Shown: positions 19,447 through 29,177, counted from the stretch's first letter. The stretch is 64,000 bases of DNA from Guyparkeria sp. WRN-7 (GCF_001641825.1 NZ_LRFH01000017.1:46620-110619), one strand, 5' to 3'. Notes: generated from the sequence alone by a model not told the origin. Made by a program: numbers and translations.

Positions 19447-20232
19447 GTGAGCGAAACGACGGCCTCCCTGAGCGGTATCCGCAACTGTTTCGGCAGCGAG
19501 TGCGTGCATGACGGGCTCGATCTCGCGTTGCCCAGTGGGCGGATCACCGCGCTGGTGGGCGGCTCCGGCAGTGGCAAGACCGTGTTGCTTCGCACGCTTG
19601 CGATGCTGCATGAGCCGGACGCGGGCTCGGTGGAGCTCTTCGGTGTCGATGCGGGCCGCTGCGGTGAGCGGCGTCGACGGGAATTGCGCGAGGGCATCGG
19701 CATGCTCTTCCAGGGCGGGGCCCTGTTCACCGCGCTGACCGTGCTGGAGAACGTCATGCTGCCGTTGCAGGAGCATACCCGCCTGCGCGGGGCCTGGCTC
19801 AAGGAGCTTGCGATGAGCAAGGTGCTGATGGCCGGGCTGCCGGCCGACAGCGCCGGCAAGTACCCCGCCGCGCTCTCGGGGGGCATGGTCAAGCGCGCAG
19901 CGCTTGCCCGGGCCCTGGCGCTCGACCCGGGCCTGCTGATTCTCGACGAGCCCACCTCGGGGCTTGATCCCATCTCGGCCGCCGCTTTTGACGCGCTGGT
20001 GCGTGAGCTGACCGATTCGCTCGGTCTGACCGTGATTCAGGCGACCCATGATCTCGATTCGATCTGGCGCGGATCGGACCAGGTGGCATTCCTGGCCAGA
20101 AAACGGGTGCTGGCCATGGCGCCGGCCGCGGAACTGGCGCGTCGCGACGAACCCGAGCTGGCGGCCTACTTTCGCGGGTCGCGTTCCGCGGAGTATGCGA
20201 AACTCCATGCAGGCCTGCCGACTGAGGATTGA
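19447..20232 (+). CDS. mlaF: MlaF-like ABC transporter ATP-binding protein
   Basis: 261 aa from a GTG start that follows the permease stop by one base. Walker A GGSGSGKT, signature LSGGM and Walker B LLILDEPTSGLD are intact, as is the switch histidine in QATHDLDS. It powers the MlaE-like permease encoded upstream. The frame is open further upstream inside mlaE, but that part is a shadow. Confidence 0.94.
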   Translation: MSETTASLSGIRNCFGSECVHDGLDLALPSGRITALVGGSGSGKTVLLRTLAMLHEPDAGSVELFGVDAGRCGERRRRELREGIGMLFQGGALFTALTVLENVMLPLQEHTRLRGAWLKELAMSKVLMAGLPADSAGKYPAALSGGMVKRAALARALALDPGLLILDEPTSGLDPISAAAFDALVRELTDSLGLTVIQATHDLDSIWRGSDQVAFLARKRVLAMAPAAELARRDEPELAAYFRGSRSAEYAKLHAGLPTED

Positions 20233-20241
20233 GGCGTCGCG

Positions 20242-21213
20242 ATGGAATCGAAGGTCAATTACAGCATCGTCGGCCTGTTCGTGGTCCTGCTGGTGATCGC
20301 CTCCATGGCGACCGCCTGGTGGCTGCACAGCGGCGGCAGCAATCGCCAGTACAACACCTACCTGGTGCTGGCGACCGACAGCGTCTCGGGCCTCAATTCC
20401 GACAGCCGGGTCTACTACCACGGCGTGGACGTCGGCTATGTCGACAGCATCCGCATCGATCGTGAGAACCCGGACAATATCCGCATCCGGCTGTTGATCG
20501 ACCGAACCGTCCCGATCCGGGACGACATCCACGCCCAGCTGCAGCCCCAGGGCGTGACCGGACTGAGCGTGCTGAACCTCAAGGGAGGCGGGTCGGGCAA
20601 GCCGCTCGCGACACCACCGGGTGAGTGCTGCCCGGTGATTCCCTACGAACCCTCGCTGTTTTCCAAGCTCGAGGGTGGCATCAACGACACCATGGTGCGG
20701 CTGGTCGCGGTCAGCGAGCGCATCGACCGGCTTCTGCGCGAGGAGAATCTCGAGGCGATCGAGCGAACCGTCCATCAGCTCGATCAGGTCACCGGCACCC
20801 TGGCCGAGGAGCGCGACCAGATGCGCTCGCTGCTGCGCAACGCCGCCCAGACCGTGGAGAACACCGCGGAGATGACGGCGAAGGGCGAACGGCTGGTCGG
20901 GCATGCCGAGTCGACACTCGACTCGCTCGACCAGGCGATCGTCAAGGTTTCGGGTGCCATGGATACCTTCGAGGCGACCGCCGACGAGGTAGCCACGGCC
21001 GCAGACGCCACCGTCGGCTTCAGCCAGGCCGGCGAGGACGCTGCCCGCGAGATCTCGCGGCAGACCATTCCCGACATCAGCCTGCTGATCCGTGACCTGC
21101 GCGAACTCTCGCGGCGTTTGTCCGACTTCACCTCGACGCTCGACGAGAATCCCTCCCGGGCGCTGATCGGTGGCAACGAACGCCCTGCGGGGCCCGGCGA
21201 GGAAGCACGATGA
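20242..21213 (+). CDS. mlaD: MlaD-like MCE domain protein
   Basis: 323 aa. One N-terminal membrane anchor (about 8-28) is followed by an MCE domain (about 38-118; GLNSDSRVYYHGVDVGYVDSI). A long, predicted helical C-terminal part (about 140-310) is rich in heptad-like leucines. It would form the periplasmic lipid-binding ring of the transporter. It is longer than E. coli MlaD (183 aa), and the C-terminal helices may build a needle or tunnel toward the outer membrane. It overlaps the lipoprotein gene by four bases (ATGA). Confidence 0.92.
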   Translation: MESKVNYSIVGLFVVLLVIASMATAWWLHSGGSNRQYNTYLVLATDSVSGLNSDSRVYYHGVDVGYVDSIRIDRENPDNIRIRLLIDRTVPIRDDIHAQLQPQGVTGLSVLNLKGGGSGKPLATPPGECCPVIPYEPSLFSKLEGGINDTMVRLVAVSERIDRLLREENLEAIERTVHQLDQVTGTLAEERDQMRSLLRNAAQTVENTAEMTAKGERLVGHAESTLDSLDQAIVKVSGAMDTFEATADEVATAADATVGFSQAGEDAAREISRQTIPDISLLIRDLRELSRRLSDFTSTLDENPSRALIGGNERPAGPGEEAR

Positions 21214-21908
21214 GTATGATCCTGGAGCGAAACCTCAGGAACCGGCCAGAAAACGTTGATCGTATGGCAATTGTTTCGCGTTTTGCCGGGTTTTTATCGA
21301 CGGCGATGCTGATGGTCGTTCTCGCCGGCTGCTCCGTGTTTCCCGCCCCTGACGGTGAGCCGGCGCACTGGCGACTGGTTGCCCCGGCCCTCGAGGAAAC
21401 CGACCCTGGCGTGTCCGGCCCCGCCGTGACGGTGCGTCTGGTCGAGACCCGGGCGAGCAACGCGATCGATCGGCGCGACATGGCCTACAGCCGCACACAG
21501 CAGTCGCTTGCCTATTACCGGGACAATCGCTGGGTCGCTTCGCCCGCCATCATGTTCGACGAGATCATCGACGAAAGCCTCTCCGCGCGGCCCTGGGTGA
21601 GCAACGTCATCCAGGGCGGGGCAAGGGTGCCCACCGACCTGGCGCTGCACTGCGAGATCCAGCAGATCGAGCACCAGCTCGAGTATGTCGACGGCCGTGT
21701 GCGCCTCAAGGCGGCCTGCAGCTGGTACCGGAGCGAAGGCCGCCAGCTGATCGATACCTTGCTGTTCGATCAGACCGTCGGGGTCGAACGCAATGATGCC
21801 GAGCATTACGCTGCCGGCGCCCAGCAGCTGGTGGCGGATTTCGTGCAGGCCCTGAACGACCAGGGCCGGGCCCTGGCAGCCGACGTGGGGGAGCCGGACC
21901 GGCAGTGA
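21210..21908 (+). CDS. ABC-type transport auxiliary lipoprotein (PqiC/DUF330-like)
   Basis: 232 aa. After a short cytoplasmic tail, a hydrophobic segment ends in the lipobox VVLAGC, so a lipoprotein is predicted. The rest (VRLVETRASNAIDRRDMAYSR, YYRDNRWVASPAIMFDEII) fits the ABC-transporter auxiliary lipoprotein family that includes PqiC. It closes the mla-like operon and would provide the outer-membrane end of the transport path in place of the MlaC/MlaA pair. ATG 21264 is a possible later start, but 21210 gives the ATGA overlap with mlaD. Confidence 0.85.
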   Translation: MSMILERNLRNRPENVDRMAIVSRFAGFLSTAMLMVVLAGCSVFPAPDGEPAHWRLVAPALEETDPGVSGPAVTVRLVETRASNAIDRRDMAYSRTQQSLAYYRDNRWVASPAIMFDEIIDESLSARPWVSNVIQGGARVPTDLALHCEIQQIEHQLEYVDGRVRLKAACSWYRSEGRQLIDTLLFDQTVGVERNDAEHYAAGAQQLVADFVQALNDQGRALAADVGEPDRQ

Positions 21909-21917
21909 CCCGGCCCG

Positions 21918-22616
21918 TCAGTCCTGCCGGTACCAGCTCTCCGGGATCGGCAGGTGGCCGGTCTTGACCCAGATGGTGCAGCCGGTGTTGGAATAGGGCG
22001 CATGCCGGCTCCAGTGCGGGTTGCGCAGCCAGGTGCCGGCCGGGTACTCCCCGTACTCGTCGGCGAAGGTGCCGTCGACGACGAAGATTTCCTCCCCACC
22101 AAAGTGATGGTGTGCCTTGAACCGGGTGCCCGGCGCCCAGCGCACCAGTGCGGTGTGCTCGCCTTCGAAGCCGCCCAGCGGCATGACCTCCAGCCCGTCG
22201 ACCAGCCCCGGCTGCCAGGCGGTGTTCCGGGTATCGACGACGATCTGCTCGGTTTCCCTCGGGTCGAGATGATGGAGCTTGACCAGGATCACGCAGCCGT
22301 CGGGGGCACTGGGGCGGTGGCGTGAGCCCGGCGGGTTGCGCACGTAGTGCCCGGCCGGGAAGCAGCCGGTCTCGTCGCAGAACGCCCCTTCAAGCACCAG
22401 GAATTCCTCGCCGCCATGATGGACGTGTTCCGGGAAGGACGCGCCGGGGACGAAGCGGACCAGGCTGGTTGCCCGGGTGCCGTCACCGCCCTCGCGTTCG
22501 ATCAGTTTGCGCTCGACGGTCGGCTCCGGGGATTGCACCCAGGGCAGGGCGGCCGTGTCGACCACGGCACGCTGCTGCAGATCGGCATGAAGGGGTGTTA
22601 GCGGGTGTTCGGCCAT
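21918..22616 (-). CDS. Two-cupin (ChrR-like) protein
   Basis: 232 aa. Two consecutive cupin repeats of about 100 residues each carry metal-binding signatures: EHVHHGGEEFLVLEG in the first and HHHFGGEEIFVVDG in the second. The family includes ChrR-type anti-sigma C-terminal domains and acetylacetone-cleaving-like enzymes; the ligand is not predictable here. No sigma factor gene is adjacent. The start is ATG 22616 (MAEHPLTPLH); an upstream in-frame ATG at 22658 overlaps the neighbouring terminator and is disfavoured. Confidence 0.8.
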   Translation of the reverse strand: MAEHPLTPLHADLQQRAVVDTAALPWVQSPEPTVERKLIEREGGDGTRATSLVRFVPGASFPEHVHHGGEEFLVLEGAFCDETGCFPAGHYVRNPPGSRHRPSAPDGCVILVKLHHLDPRETEQIVVDTRNTAWQPGLVDGLEVMPLGGFEGEHTALVRWAPGTRFKAHHHFGGEEIFVVDGTFADEYGEYPAGTWLRNPHWSRHAPYSNTGCTIWVKTGHLPIPESWYRQD

Positions 22617-22656
22617 GGTGTCGGTTGCTGTGGTGATCGGGAGGCAGAGGGTAGTC

Positions 22657-22695
22657 AAAAAAAACCGCGACCGGCCATGTCGGCGGGTCGCGGTT
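22657..22695 (-). terminator. Intrinsic terminator of the RND efflux operon
   Basis: On the minus strand AACCGCGACC (22695-22686) pairs with GGTCGCGGTT (22672-22663) and is followed by a run of eight T. It lies just downstream of the RND pump stop codon at 22719. Confidence 0.92.
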
Positions 22696-22718
22696 CGATC
22701 GGTCGGTCGCTAGCGGGG

Positions 22719-25700
22719 TCAGGCCGTCTTGCGAGCTTTCTTCTCGGCCTTGATCTGCTGATCGAGCTGCCAGAAGTAGTACATGATCGGGATCACCAGC
22801 AGCGTCAGCATGGTCGAGGCGAAGGTGCCGAAGATCAGCGAGACGGCCAACCCGCCGAAGACCGGGTCCGTGATCATGATCGCCGAGCCGAACATGATCG
22901 CCAGCGCGGTCAGCAGGATCGGGCGGAAGCGTACCGCGCCGGCCTCGAGCACCGACTCCTTCAGGCCGTAGCCCTGATGGCGGTAGTCGAGGATGAAGTC
23001 GATCAGCAGCAGCGAGTTGCGCACCACGATGCCCGCCAACGCGATGAAGCCGATCATCGAGGTGGCGTTGAAGGGCATGTCGAACAGCCAGTGGCCCGGG
23101 AAGATGCCCACCAGCGTCAGCGGAATCGCGCCCATCACGATCACCGGCAGCATGAACGACTGGTAGTAGGCCACCAGCAGCAGGTAGATGAACACCAGCG
23201 CGACGATGAATGCGGCACCCAGGTCACGGAACACGTCCAGCGTCAGGCGCATGTCGCCACCCCACAGGAGTTCGTACCCCTCCAGGTCGTCCGGCTGCGT
23301 GTCGACGAAGCCGAGGTTGCCCGTCGTGATGGTGACGTTCTCGCCCAACTGCATCTCGTCCAGCCACTTGTTGAGCGTCAGGGTGGCGTAGACCGGGCTC
23401 GAGCCGAGTAGGTCGCCCTGGACCGTTACCATCGGGTGCTGGTCGCGGTCCATGATCGGCTTGGTGACCGTTCCCTCTTCGATCTCCACCAGATCGCCGA
23501 TCTTGACTGCCGTTCCCTGCTGGTTGGTCACGGTGAGGTCGCGGATCTGGCGGATCCAGGCGCGGTTGGCCTGATCGAGCTTGAGCACGATGTTCACCGG
23601 CTCGGAGGAGTTCGTGCCGTGCACCGTGCCCAGGGTCTGGCCGCTGACGTACTCGTGCACGACCTTGGCGATCTGAGCCGGTGCGACACCGGATTGCAGT
23701 GCCTTGGTCTGGTTGACGTCGATGCGGTATTCCGGGGCGTCAGCCGTGATCGAGTCGTCGATGTTGATCATGCCGTAGACGTCCTCGAAGCGTGTGCGCA
23801 CCTTGGTGGCGATCTCGCGCAGCGTCTCGTAGTCCGGGCCGTGGATGCGGGCGAGCACCTGTGCCTGCACGGGCGGACCCGGAGGGGTGAGGAACAGCTT
23901 GATGCCGGCATCCGCGTAGCGCTCGCGCACCGGCTCGAGTTGCTCCCACATCTCCGTCGCCACGTCACTGGTTACCGGGCGGTGGTGACGGTCGACGATG
24001 TTGACGCGAATCTGCGCCATGTTGGGCGCCTGGCGCATCATGTCGCCACGCACCATGCCGGCGAAGGTTAGCGGGCCGGTGCGACCGACGTAGGTCTGAT
24101 AGTCGGTGACGTACTGGTTCTGCGCCACGACCCGGCCGACGGCATCGGCGACCAGTGCGGTGCGTTCGGCGGCCGTGCCCTCGGGGGTGTTCACCTCGAG
24201 CAGGAAGGTATTGACGTTGCCTTCGGGCAGCATCTTCAGGCTGACGCCGGCCGGCGAAAGCGGCCCGTTCATGCCCGAGTCGCGGATGAACTGCCAGGCC
24301 GGCATCAGCATCGAGGCGATCATCAGGCCGAGCACGAACAGGAGGAACGCCAGCGAGAAGCCGCGCGAGCCCAGCAGCGGCTTGGCGACGCGCTTGTAGT
24401 TGCGCATCAGCCAGTCCTCGTGGTGCGGGTCGCCCTCGAGGGTGTCGCGCTTGGCCAGTGCCTTGCGCGCCTTGGAGCTCAGCCAGCGATAGGCGGTCCA
24501 CGGCACGATGATGTAGGCCAGCACCAGCGAGGCGATCATGGCCACCGAGACGTTGATCGGGATCGGGAGCATGAACGGCCCCATCATCCCCGAGACGAAC
24601 GCCATCGGCACGAAGGCGAGAATGACCGCCAGGGTGGCGATGTTGGTCGGGTTGCCGACCTCGTTGGTCGCCCGCACCAGCAGATCGGCGAACGACGGCT
24701 CCTTGCCCTCGTGCAGGTGGCGGTGGATGTTCTCGATCACCACGATCGCGGCATCCACCAGCAGGCCGAGCGACAGGATCAGGCCGAACAGCGAGATCCG
24801 GTTGATCGTCTGACCGAAGATCCAGCCCACGCCAAGGACCACGAACAGGGTCAGCGGCACGGTCAGGGTGACGATCAGCGCCTCGCGCCAGCCGAGGAAG
24901 AAGAACAGGATGATCAGCACCACCAGCACCGCGACACCGAGGTGCTCGATGAGCGTGTTGACCGCATCGTCGGCACGATCGCCGTAGTCGCGGGTGATGG
25001 TCATGTCGACCTGCTCGGGGAGCAGTTCGCGTTCGATCACCTCGAGCTTGTCCTTGACCGCCGCGGCGACGGTGACCGCGTTGGCCCCGGCGCGCTTGCC
25101 GATGGTGACAGTCACCGAGGCGGTCGGGTCACCGGCGGCTTCGCCCTGGGTGTTGGCCGGGCCGAAGGCATGCGTGGTGAACTGGTGGTTCTCCTCGGGC
25201 GCATAGCCGATCTCGGCCACCTGGCTCAGGTAGATCGGGCGCTGGTTGTGCTGGCCGATGACCAGGTTCTCGAGATCTTTCGGTCCCTCGAAGGCGGCGT
25301 CGGTGCGCAGGCGGAATTCTCGGTTGTCGTGGGTGATGGTGCCACCCGGCAGGACGACGTTCGCGCCCTTGAGCATCTGGCTCAGTTGCGTCATCGACAC
25401 GCCGGTGGCGGCCAGGCGCTGCGGGTCGACATTCACGGAAAGCACGCGGCGGTGCCCGCCGATCACGTCGCTTGCCCCGACGTTGGGGACGTTCTGCAAC
25501 TGCTCGAGCAGGCGCTGTCCGACCTCACGCAGTTGCGTGCTGTCGAGCGCCTCCGAGCTCAAGGTGATCCCCATGATCGGCACGTCGGTGATGCCGATGC
25601 TCTTGACCAGCGGCATGCTGGTATTGGGCGGCAGGCGGTCGATGTTGCGCGAGATCTCGTTGTAGAGAAGCAGCAGGCTCGATTCCTCGTCGCTGCCGAC

Positions 25701-26030
25701 CTCGAACTGGACGGTGACCACGCCCATGTCGTCCATGGCCACGCCGTAGGTGTGGTCGACCCCCTTGAGGCGGGCCATCAGCGCCTCGAGCGGCTTGACC
25801 ACCTGGTCCTGTATCTGGGTGGCCGAGTTGCCCGGTCGCTGGACGAAGATCTGTGCCCCCGGAACGACGATCTCCGGGTTGTACAGGCGCGGGGTGATCA
25901 GCACCGCCATCAGCCCGAACAGGGTGATGGCGATCATGATCAGTGCGGTGATCTTCGAATACAGGAAGCTGTTCGCGAGCCGCCCGGCGAGGTTCAGTTT
26001 CGGCTGCTTCGGATTCGTCGACTGACTCAT
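22719..26030 (-). CDS. RND family efflux pump permease
   Basis: 1103 aa, with the twelve-segment, two-large-loop architecture of AcrB/CusA-type pumps. One N-terminal segment (about 30-47) and groups of segments near 365-540 and 920-1090 frame the two periplasmic loops. The TM4 relay reads GLLVDAAIVVIEN: one aspartate where AcrB has two. TM10 reads GIVVRNSLLLIDF, with arginine where AcrB has lysine, so the proton relay is non-canonical. It is the last gene of the outer membrane factor, adaptor, pump operon on the minus strand. The substrate is unknown; the class lies between multidrug and heavy-metal RND types. Confidence 0.93.
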   Translation of the reverse strand: MSQSTNPKQPKLNLAGRLANSFLYSKITALIMIAITLFGLMAVLITPRLYNPEIVVPGAQIFVQRPGNSATQIQDQVVKPLEALMARLKGVDHTYGVAMDDMGVVTVQFEVGSDEESSLLLLYNEISRNIDRLPPNTSMPLVKSIGITDVPIMGITLSSEALDSTQLREVGQRLLEQLQNVPNVGASDVIGGHRRVLSVNVDPQRLAATGVSMTQLSQMLKGANVVLPGGTITHDNREFRLRTDAAFEGPKDLENLVIGQHNQRPIYLSQVAEIGYAPEENHQFTTHAFGPANTQGEAAGDPTASVTVTIGKRAGANAVTVAAAVKDKLEVIERELLPEQVDMTITRDYGDRADDAVNTLIEHLGVAVLVVLIILFFFLGWREALIVTLTVPLTLFVVLGVGWIFGQTINRISLFGLILSLGLLVDAAIVVIENIHRHLHEGKEPSFADLLVRATNEVGNPTNIATLAVILAFVPMAFVSGMMGPFMLPIPINVSVAMIASLVLAYIIVPWTAYRWLSSKARKALAKRDTLEGDPHHEDWLMRNYKRVAKPLLGSRGFSLAFLLFVLGLMIASMLMPAWQFIRDSGMNGPLSPAGVSLKMLPEGNVNTFLLEVNTPEGTAAERTALVADAVGRVVAQNQYVTDYQTYVGRTGPLTFAGMVRGDMMRQAPNMAQIRVNIVDRHHRPVTSDVATEMWEQLEPVRERYADAGIKLFLTPPGPPVQAQVLARIHGPDYETLREIATKVRTRFEDVYGMINIDDSITADAPEYRIDVNQTKALQSGVAPAQIAKVVHEYVSGQTLGTVHGTNSSEPVNIVLKLDQANRAWIRQIRDLTVTNQQGTAVKIGDLVEIEEGTVTKPIMDRDQHPMVTVQGDLLGSSPVYATLTLNKWLDEMQLGENVTITTGNLGFVDTQPDDLEGYELLWGGDMRLTLDVFRDLGAAFIVALVFIYLLLVAYYQSFMLPVIVMGAIPLTLVGIFPGHWLFDMPFNATSMIGFIALAGIVVRNSLLLIDFILDYRHQGYGLKESVLEAGAVRFRPILLTALAIMFGSAIMITDPVFGGLAVSLIFGTFASTMLTLLVIPIMYYFWQLDQQIKAEKKARKTA

Positions 26031-26032
26031 GA

Positions 26033-27175
26033 TCAGGCGCCACCCTCGTCGTTGGCGTTGCGGGTTACGGTCACGCCGTTGGCCAGGTGGTCCCGGGCGC
26101 TGACGACGACACGATCACCGTCGCGCAGGCCGGCCAGGATCACTACCTCGTCGCCGCGCTCCTGGCCGATGCGTACCAGGCGGAAGCGGGCTCGATCGTC
26201 GGCGTCCAGTACGAATACGCCCTGCATGCCGGCGCGGTCCTGAATCGCGCTCGCCGGAACGGTGACAGCCGGCTTCTGGTCGATAACCACGTTGACGGTG
26301 ACGTAGTTGCCCGGCGAAAGCGGTACGTCGGCCGGGACGCTCAGCTTGACGGTGTGGGTCCGCGTGATCGGATCGGCTGCGCCCACCAGTCGCAACACTT
26401 CGGCCTGGAAACTTGCCGCGGTGCCATCGGCCTGCCGGTAGCCCACTTCGATGGAGTCGCCCTCGTCGAGCTTGGCGTAGGCCTGGTCGTCCACCTCGAC
26501 CTGGATCTCGCGGTCGCCGCTCCCCATCAGCATCAGCAGCGGCTGGCCCGGTGTGGCCAGCTGACCGGGATCGGCCATGCGCTGGACGATCGTACCGGCG
26601 AACGGCGCGCGGATCTGGGCGTAACTGACCTGCGACTGGGCCTGCTCGACCGCCGCCTGGGCGGCGTTGAAGTCACCCTGGGCGACCTCGTAGGCGGTGC
26701 GCATCTGCTCGAACTGCTGCTTGGGGACCGCGTTTTCCTCGTACAGACGCTTGAAGCGTTCGTAGTTGCTGCGGGCGTTGGCGAGCCCCGAGCGTGCCTT
26801 GGCCAGGGCGGCCTCGGCCTGGCGGATCTGGCTGGTGACGTCGCTCTGGTCGATGGTGAGCAGAACGTCGTCCTTCTCCACCGCTTCGCCTTCGCGCACA
26901 TTGATTTCGCGGACGTAGCCCATCATGCGCGAGGCGATCGGGGAGCGATCGCTTGCGATCACCGTGCCGGGAAACAGCGCGGTGTCGTCGACCTTGCTGG
27001 CATCGACGGTGATCCAGTCACCCTGGACCTTGGTCCCCGCGCCTGCCGCGGCATGCTGTTCGACTTCCTCGCCACCGCAGCCGGCCAGACCGAGAGAGAG
27101 CAGGGCCGCGAAGAGCGGGGTGGCCAGCCGGAGGGCGTTGGCGAAGGTCAGGGACGAATGAGTCGCGTGATTCAT
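26033..27175 (-). CDS. RND efflux periplasmic adaptor (membrane fusion protein, lipoprotein)
   Basis: 380 aa. The signal segment ends with the lipobox GLAGC, so the adaptor is predicted to be lipid-anchored. A barrel-sandwich/lipoyl region, a coiled-coil hairpin (QAEAALAKARSGLANARSNYERFKRL onward, about 110-190) and beta-barrel domains follow, the HlyD/AcrA order. It bridges the pump and the outer membrane channel. The stop codon is two bases from the pump start. The longer open frame to 27346 lacks a signal sequence and is rejected. Confidence 0.92.
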   Translation of the reverse strand: MNHATHSSLTFANALRLATPLFAALLSLGLAGCGGEEVEQHAAAGAGTKVQGDWITVDASKVDDTALFPGTVIASDRSPIASRMMGYVREINVREGEAVEKDDVLLTIDQSDVTSQIRQAEAALAKARSGLANARSNYERFKRLYEENAVPKQQFEQMRTAYEVAQGDFNAAQAAVEQAQSQVSYAQIRAPFAGTIVQRMADPGQLATPGQPLLMLMGSGDREIQVEVDDQAYAKLDEGDSIEVGYRQADGTAASFQAEVLRLVGAADPITRTHTVKLSVPADVPLSPGNYVTVNVVIDQKPAVTVPASAIQDRAGMQGVFVLDADDRARFRLVRIGQERGDEVVILAGLRDGDRVVVSARDHLANGVTVTRNANDEGGA

Positions 27176-27245
27176 GATCAAGGGTTCTCGCTCAGTACGG
27201 ATCGCGATAGAAAAAAGTTTGCGAAGGCCGGTTCGGCCGCGGCGG

Positions 27246-28847
27246 TCAGTATTCGCTGCTTGCCAGTGCCTCACGGATGCCGTTGCCGTTTTCGGTGGCG
27301 ACACGTTCCGGTGCCAGCTCGCCCAGTGCCAGCCACAGCGCGGCACGCTGCATGGTGCGCTGGAAGTGGGCGCGAATCAGCTCGGCGCGGGCATTGTCGA
27401 GTTCGGTCTGCGCGGCGAGGAGTTCGGTCATCGTCGCCAGACCCTGCTGGTAGCGCAGGGTCTCCAGCCGCACCGCTTCCTCGCTCTGGTCGATCGCCAG
27501 CCGGCGCACTTCGACCCGCTTTTCTGCCATGTTGGCTTCGCGCCAGACCTTGCCGACCTGGCTGATGAGCTTGTTCAGGGCCTGCTGGCGCTCGGCCAGG
27601 CTGGCGTTGACCTTCGCCTGGGCGCGATCGACCTTCCCCGAGCGGGCGCCGAAATCGAAGATGCGCCAGGTCAGCTGACCGCCGACCGTGTAGCTGTCGT
27701 TCTCCAGTCCGACCGACTCGTTGTTGAAGTCCTGCTGGGCCATCAGGTTGACGTGCGGCTTGTAGTCGGCGCGGGCGACATCCACCTCGGCGCGTGCAGC
27801 CGATACCCGACCGCGCAGCGCCGCAATGCGCGGATTGTTGGCCAGGGCCCGCTGGCGCGCTTCGTCCAGGTCGGTCTCCGGTAGCGTGACGTCGATGGTC
27901 TCGGACAGGTCGATGCCGCGCGCCGTGTCGATGCCGGTCAGCACCTTGAGTCCATCGGCGGCGTTATCCGCCTGATTGCGGGCGTTTTCCAGATCGAGTT
28001 CGCGTTCGCCCAGGTTGACCTTGGCCTTGAGCAGATCCGCCTTGGTGACCACGCCTTCGTCGAAGAGCTTCTGCGACAGGTCACGGTAGGAGCCCGCCGC
28101 TTCGTGTGCCTGCTGGGCGACCTCGACGAAGGCCTCGGCGGTGTTGATCCCCGCGTAGGCCTCGATGGTGTGCAGGACCAGTTGCTGACGCGCGGCCTCG
28201 TCGCCGGCCTGGGCGGCCTGCAGCAGCGCCTGGGCCTGGGTGCGCATCTCGCGGATCTTGCCGCCGTTGTAGATGGGTACCGACAGCTTCAGCGAGGTCT
28301 GGATGTTCTGGTGCCAGCCGGGATCGTTGAGGTTGTCCGGCTCGGTTTCTAGCGCCGTCGGCAGGTTGGCGAAAGTTGGCCCGGCCGCTTCGAAAAACTC
28401 GCCGGCGCCGAAGTCGTTGAAGCTGGCCTGCTCCTGCTGCAGCTTCATGCCGAAGACATTGAGCGGATTGTTCGAGGCCATGACGCCGAAGGAGAGGTCA
28501 AGGGTGGGCAGCAGGTTGCCGTTGGCCTGTTCGATTGCCGCACGCGCCTCGTCGATCCGGGCCTGGGACAGGTCCATGGCCGCGTTCTGACTCAGGGTGC
28601 GTTCGACCGCCTCCGAAAACGAGAGATCGAGACTGGCTGCAGCTTCCGGTCCCCCAGTGGCGGCCGCGTCGGCCGAGGCGCTGGTGAACGTGGGTTGCGT
28701 ATCGCCACTTGCCGCCCAGCCGGCCAATGGCGTGGCGGCCAGCAGGGCGATGCCCGCGGCGATCGGCATGCGGATCCGGCGGCAGGGCATCGCCAGTCCG
28801 GCCGCGATGGATGGAGTCTGCCCGCGAGTTTGCTGGTTGCGCACCAT
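27246..28847 (-). CDS. TolC-like outer membrane efflux protein
   Basis: 533 aa. After an N-terminal signal peptide (about residues 20-46, cleaved after GWAA), two repeats of the outer membrane efflux fold are visible. Each contains long alanine/glutamate-rich helices and a PTLDLSF or KPHVNLMAQ beta segment. It forms the outer membrane and periplasmic tunnel of the tripartite pump encoded downstream. The ATG at 28847 follows an AAGGA ribosome-binding site. It is the first gene of the operon. Confidence 0.92.
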   Translation of the reverse strand: MVRNQQTRGQTPSIAAGLAMPCRRIRMPIAAGIALLAATPLAGWAASGDTQPTFTSASADAAATGGPEAAASLDLSFSEAVERTLSQNAAMDLSQARIDEARAAIEQANGNLLPTLDLSFGVMASNNPLNVFGMKLQQEQASFNDFGAGEFFEAAGPTFANLPTALETEPDNLNDPGWHQNIQTSLKLSVPIYNGGKIREMRTQAQALLQAAQAGDEAARQQLVLHTIEAYAGINTAEAFVEVAQQAHEAAGSYRDLSQKLFDEGVVTKADLLKAKVNLGERELDLENARNQADNAADGLKVLTGIDTARGIDLSETIDVTLPETDLDEARQRALANNPRIAALRGRVSAARAEVDVARADYKPHVNLMAQQDFNNESVGLENDSYTVGGQLTWRIFDFGARSGKVDRAQAKVNASLAERQQALNKLISQVGKVWREANMAEKRVEVRRLAIDQSEEAVRLETLRYQQGLATMTELLAAQTELDNARAELIRAHFQRTMQRAALWLALGELAPERVATENGNGIREALASSEY

Positions 28848-29177
28848 GCTGCCTGTCCTTCTTCGGGTGTCTGCGGTGATTGGGTCGGCCCGGCAAGCCG
28901 AACGGGCCGGGCGGACAATGCCGCGAACAATATCAGAAAACGCTAATATATAAAACCAATTCCGTCCGGCAAAGGCCTTGTATTCGCTTTGCCGTTCTTA
29001 TCGCAACGGAGACTAGCACGGGCATTGCGAAGCCGTTTGCGCATCAGTTGATGCTGAAACGCTGATGAATGCCGGAGACGCCGGGCCGGCTCGACACACG
29101 GCGTGTCCGCCATGTCTGCCCGGCAGGTGGATGGACGCGTTATCATCGCGCTTCGTTTGATCGGGGAGAGGGCGGCA
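28848..29177. other. Divergent intergenic region between the efflux operon and truA
   Basis: 330 bp with no credible gene. It holds a GC-rich inverted repeat (GGCCCG/CGGGCC, about 28886-28912) in the leader of the efflux operon. Next to it is an AT-rich patch (28920-28965, with AATATATAAAA), the most likely promoter zone for the minus-strand operon. No regulator gene is adjacent. Confidence 0.5.

Noticed and set aside
24420..26243. Long plus-strand open frame opposite the RND pump (607 codons)
   Set aside because: It mirrors the codon structure of the pump gene, is rich in His/Arg/Asp with no domain, and has no ribosome-binding site. High-GC shadow.
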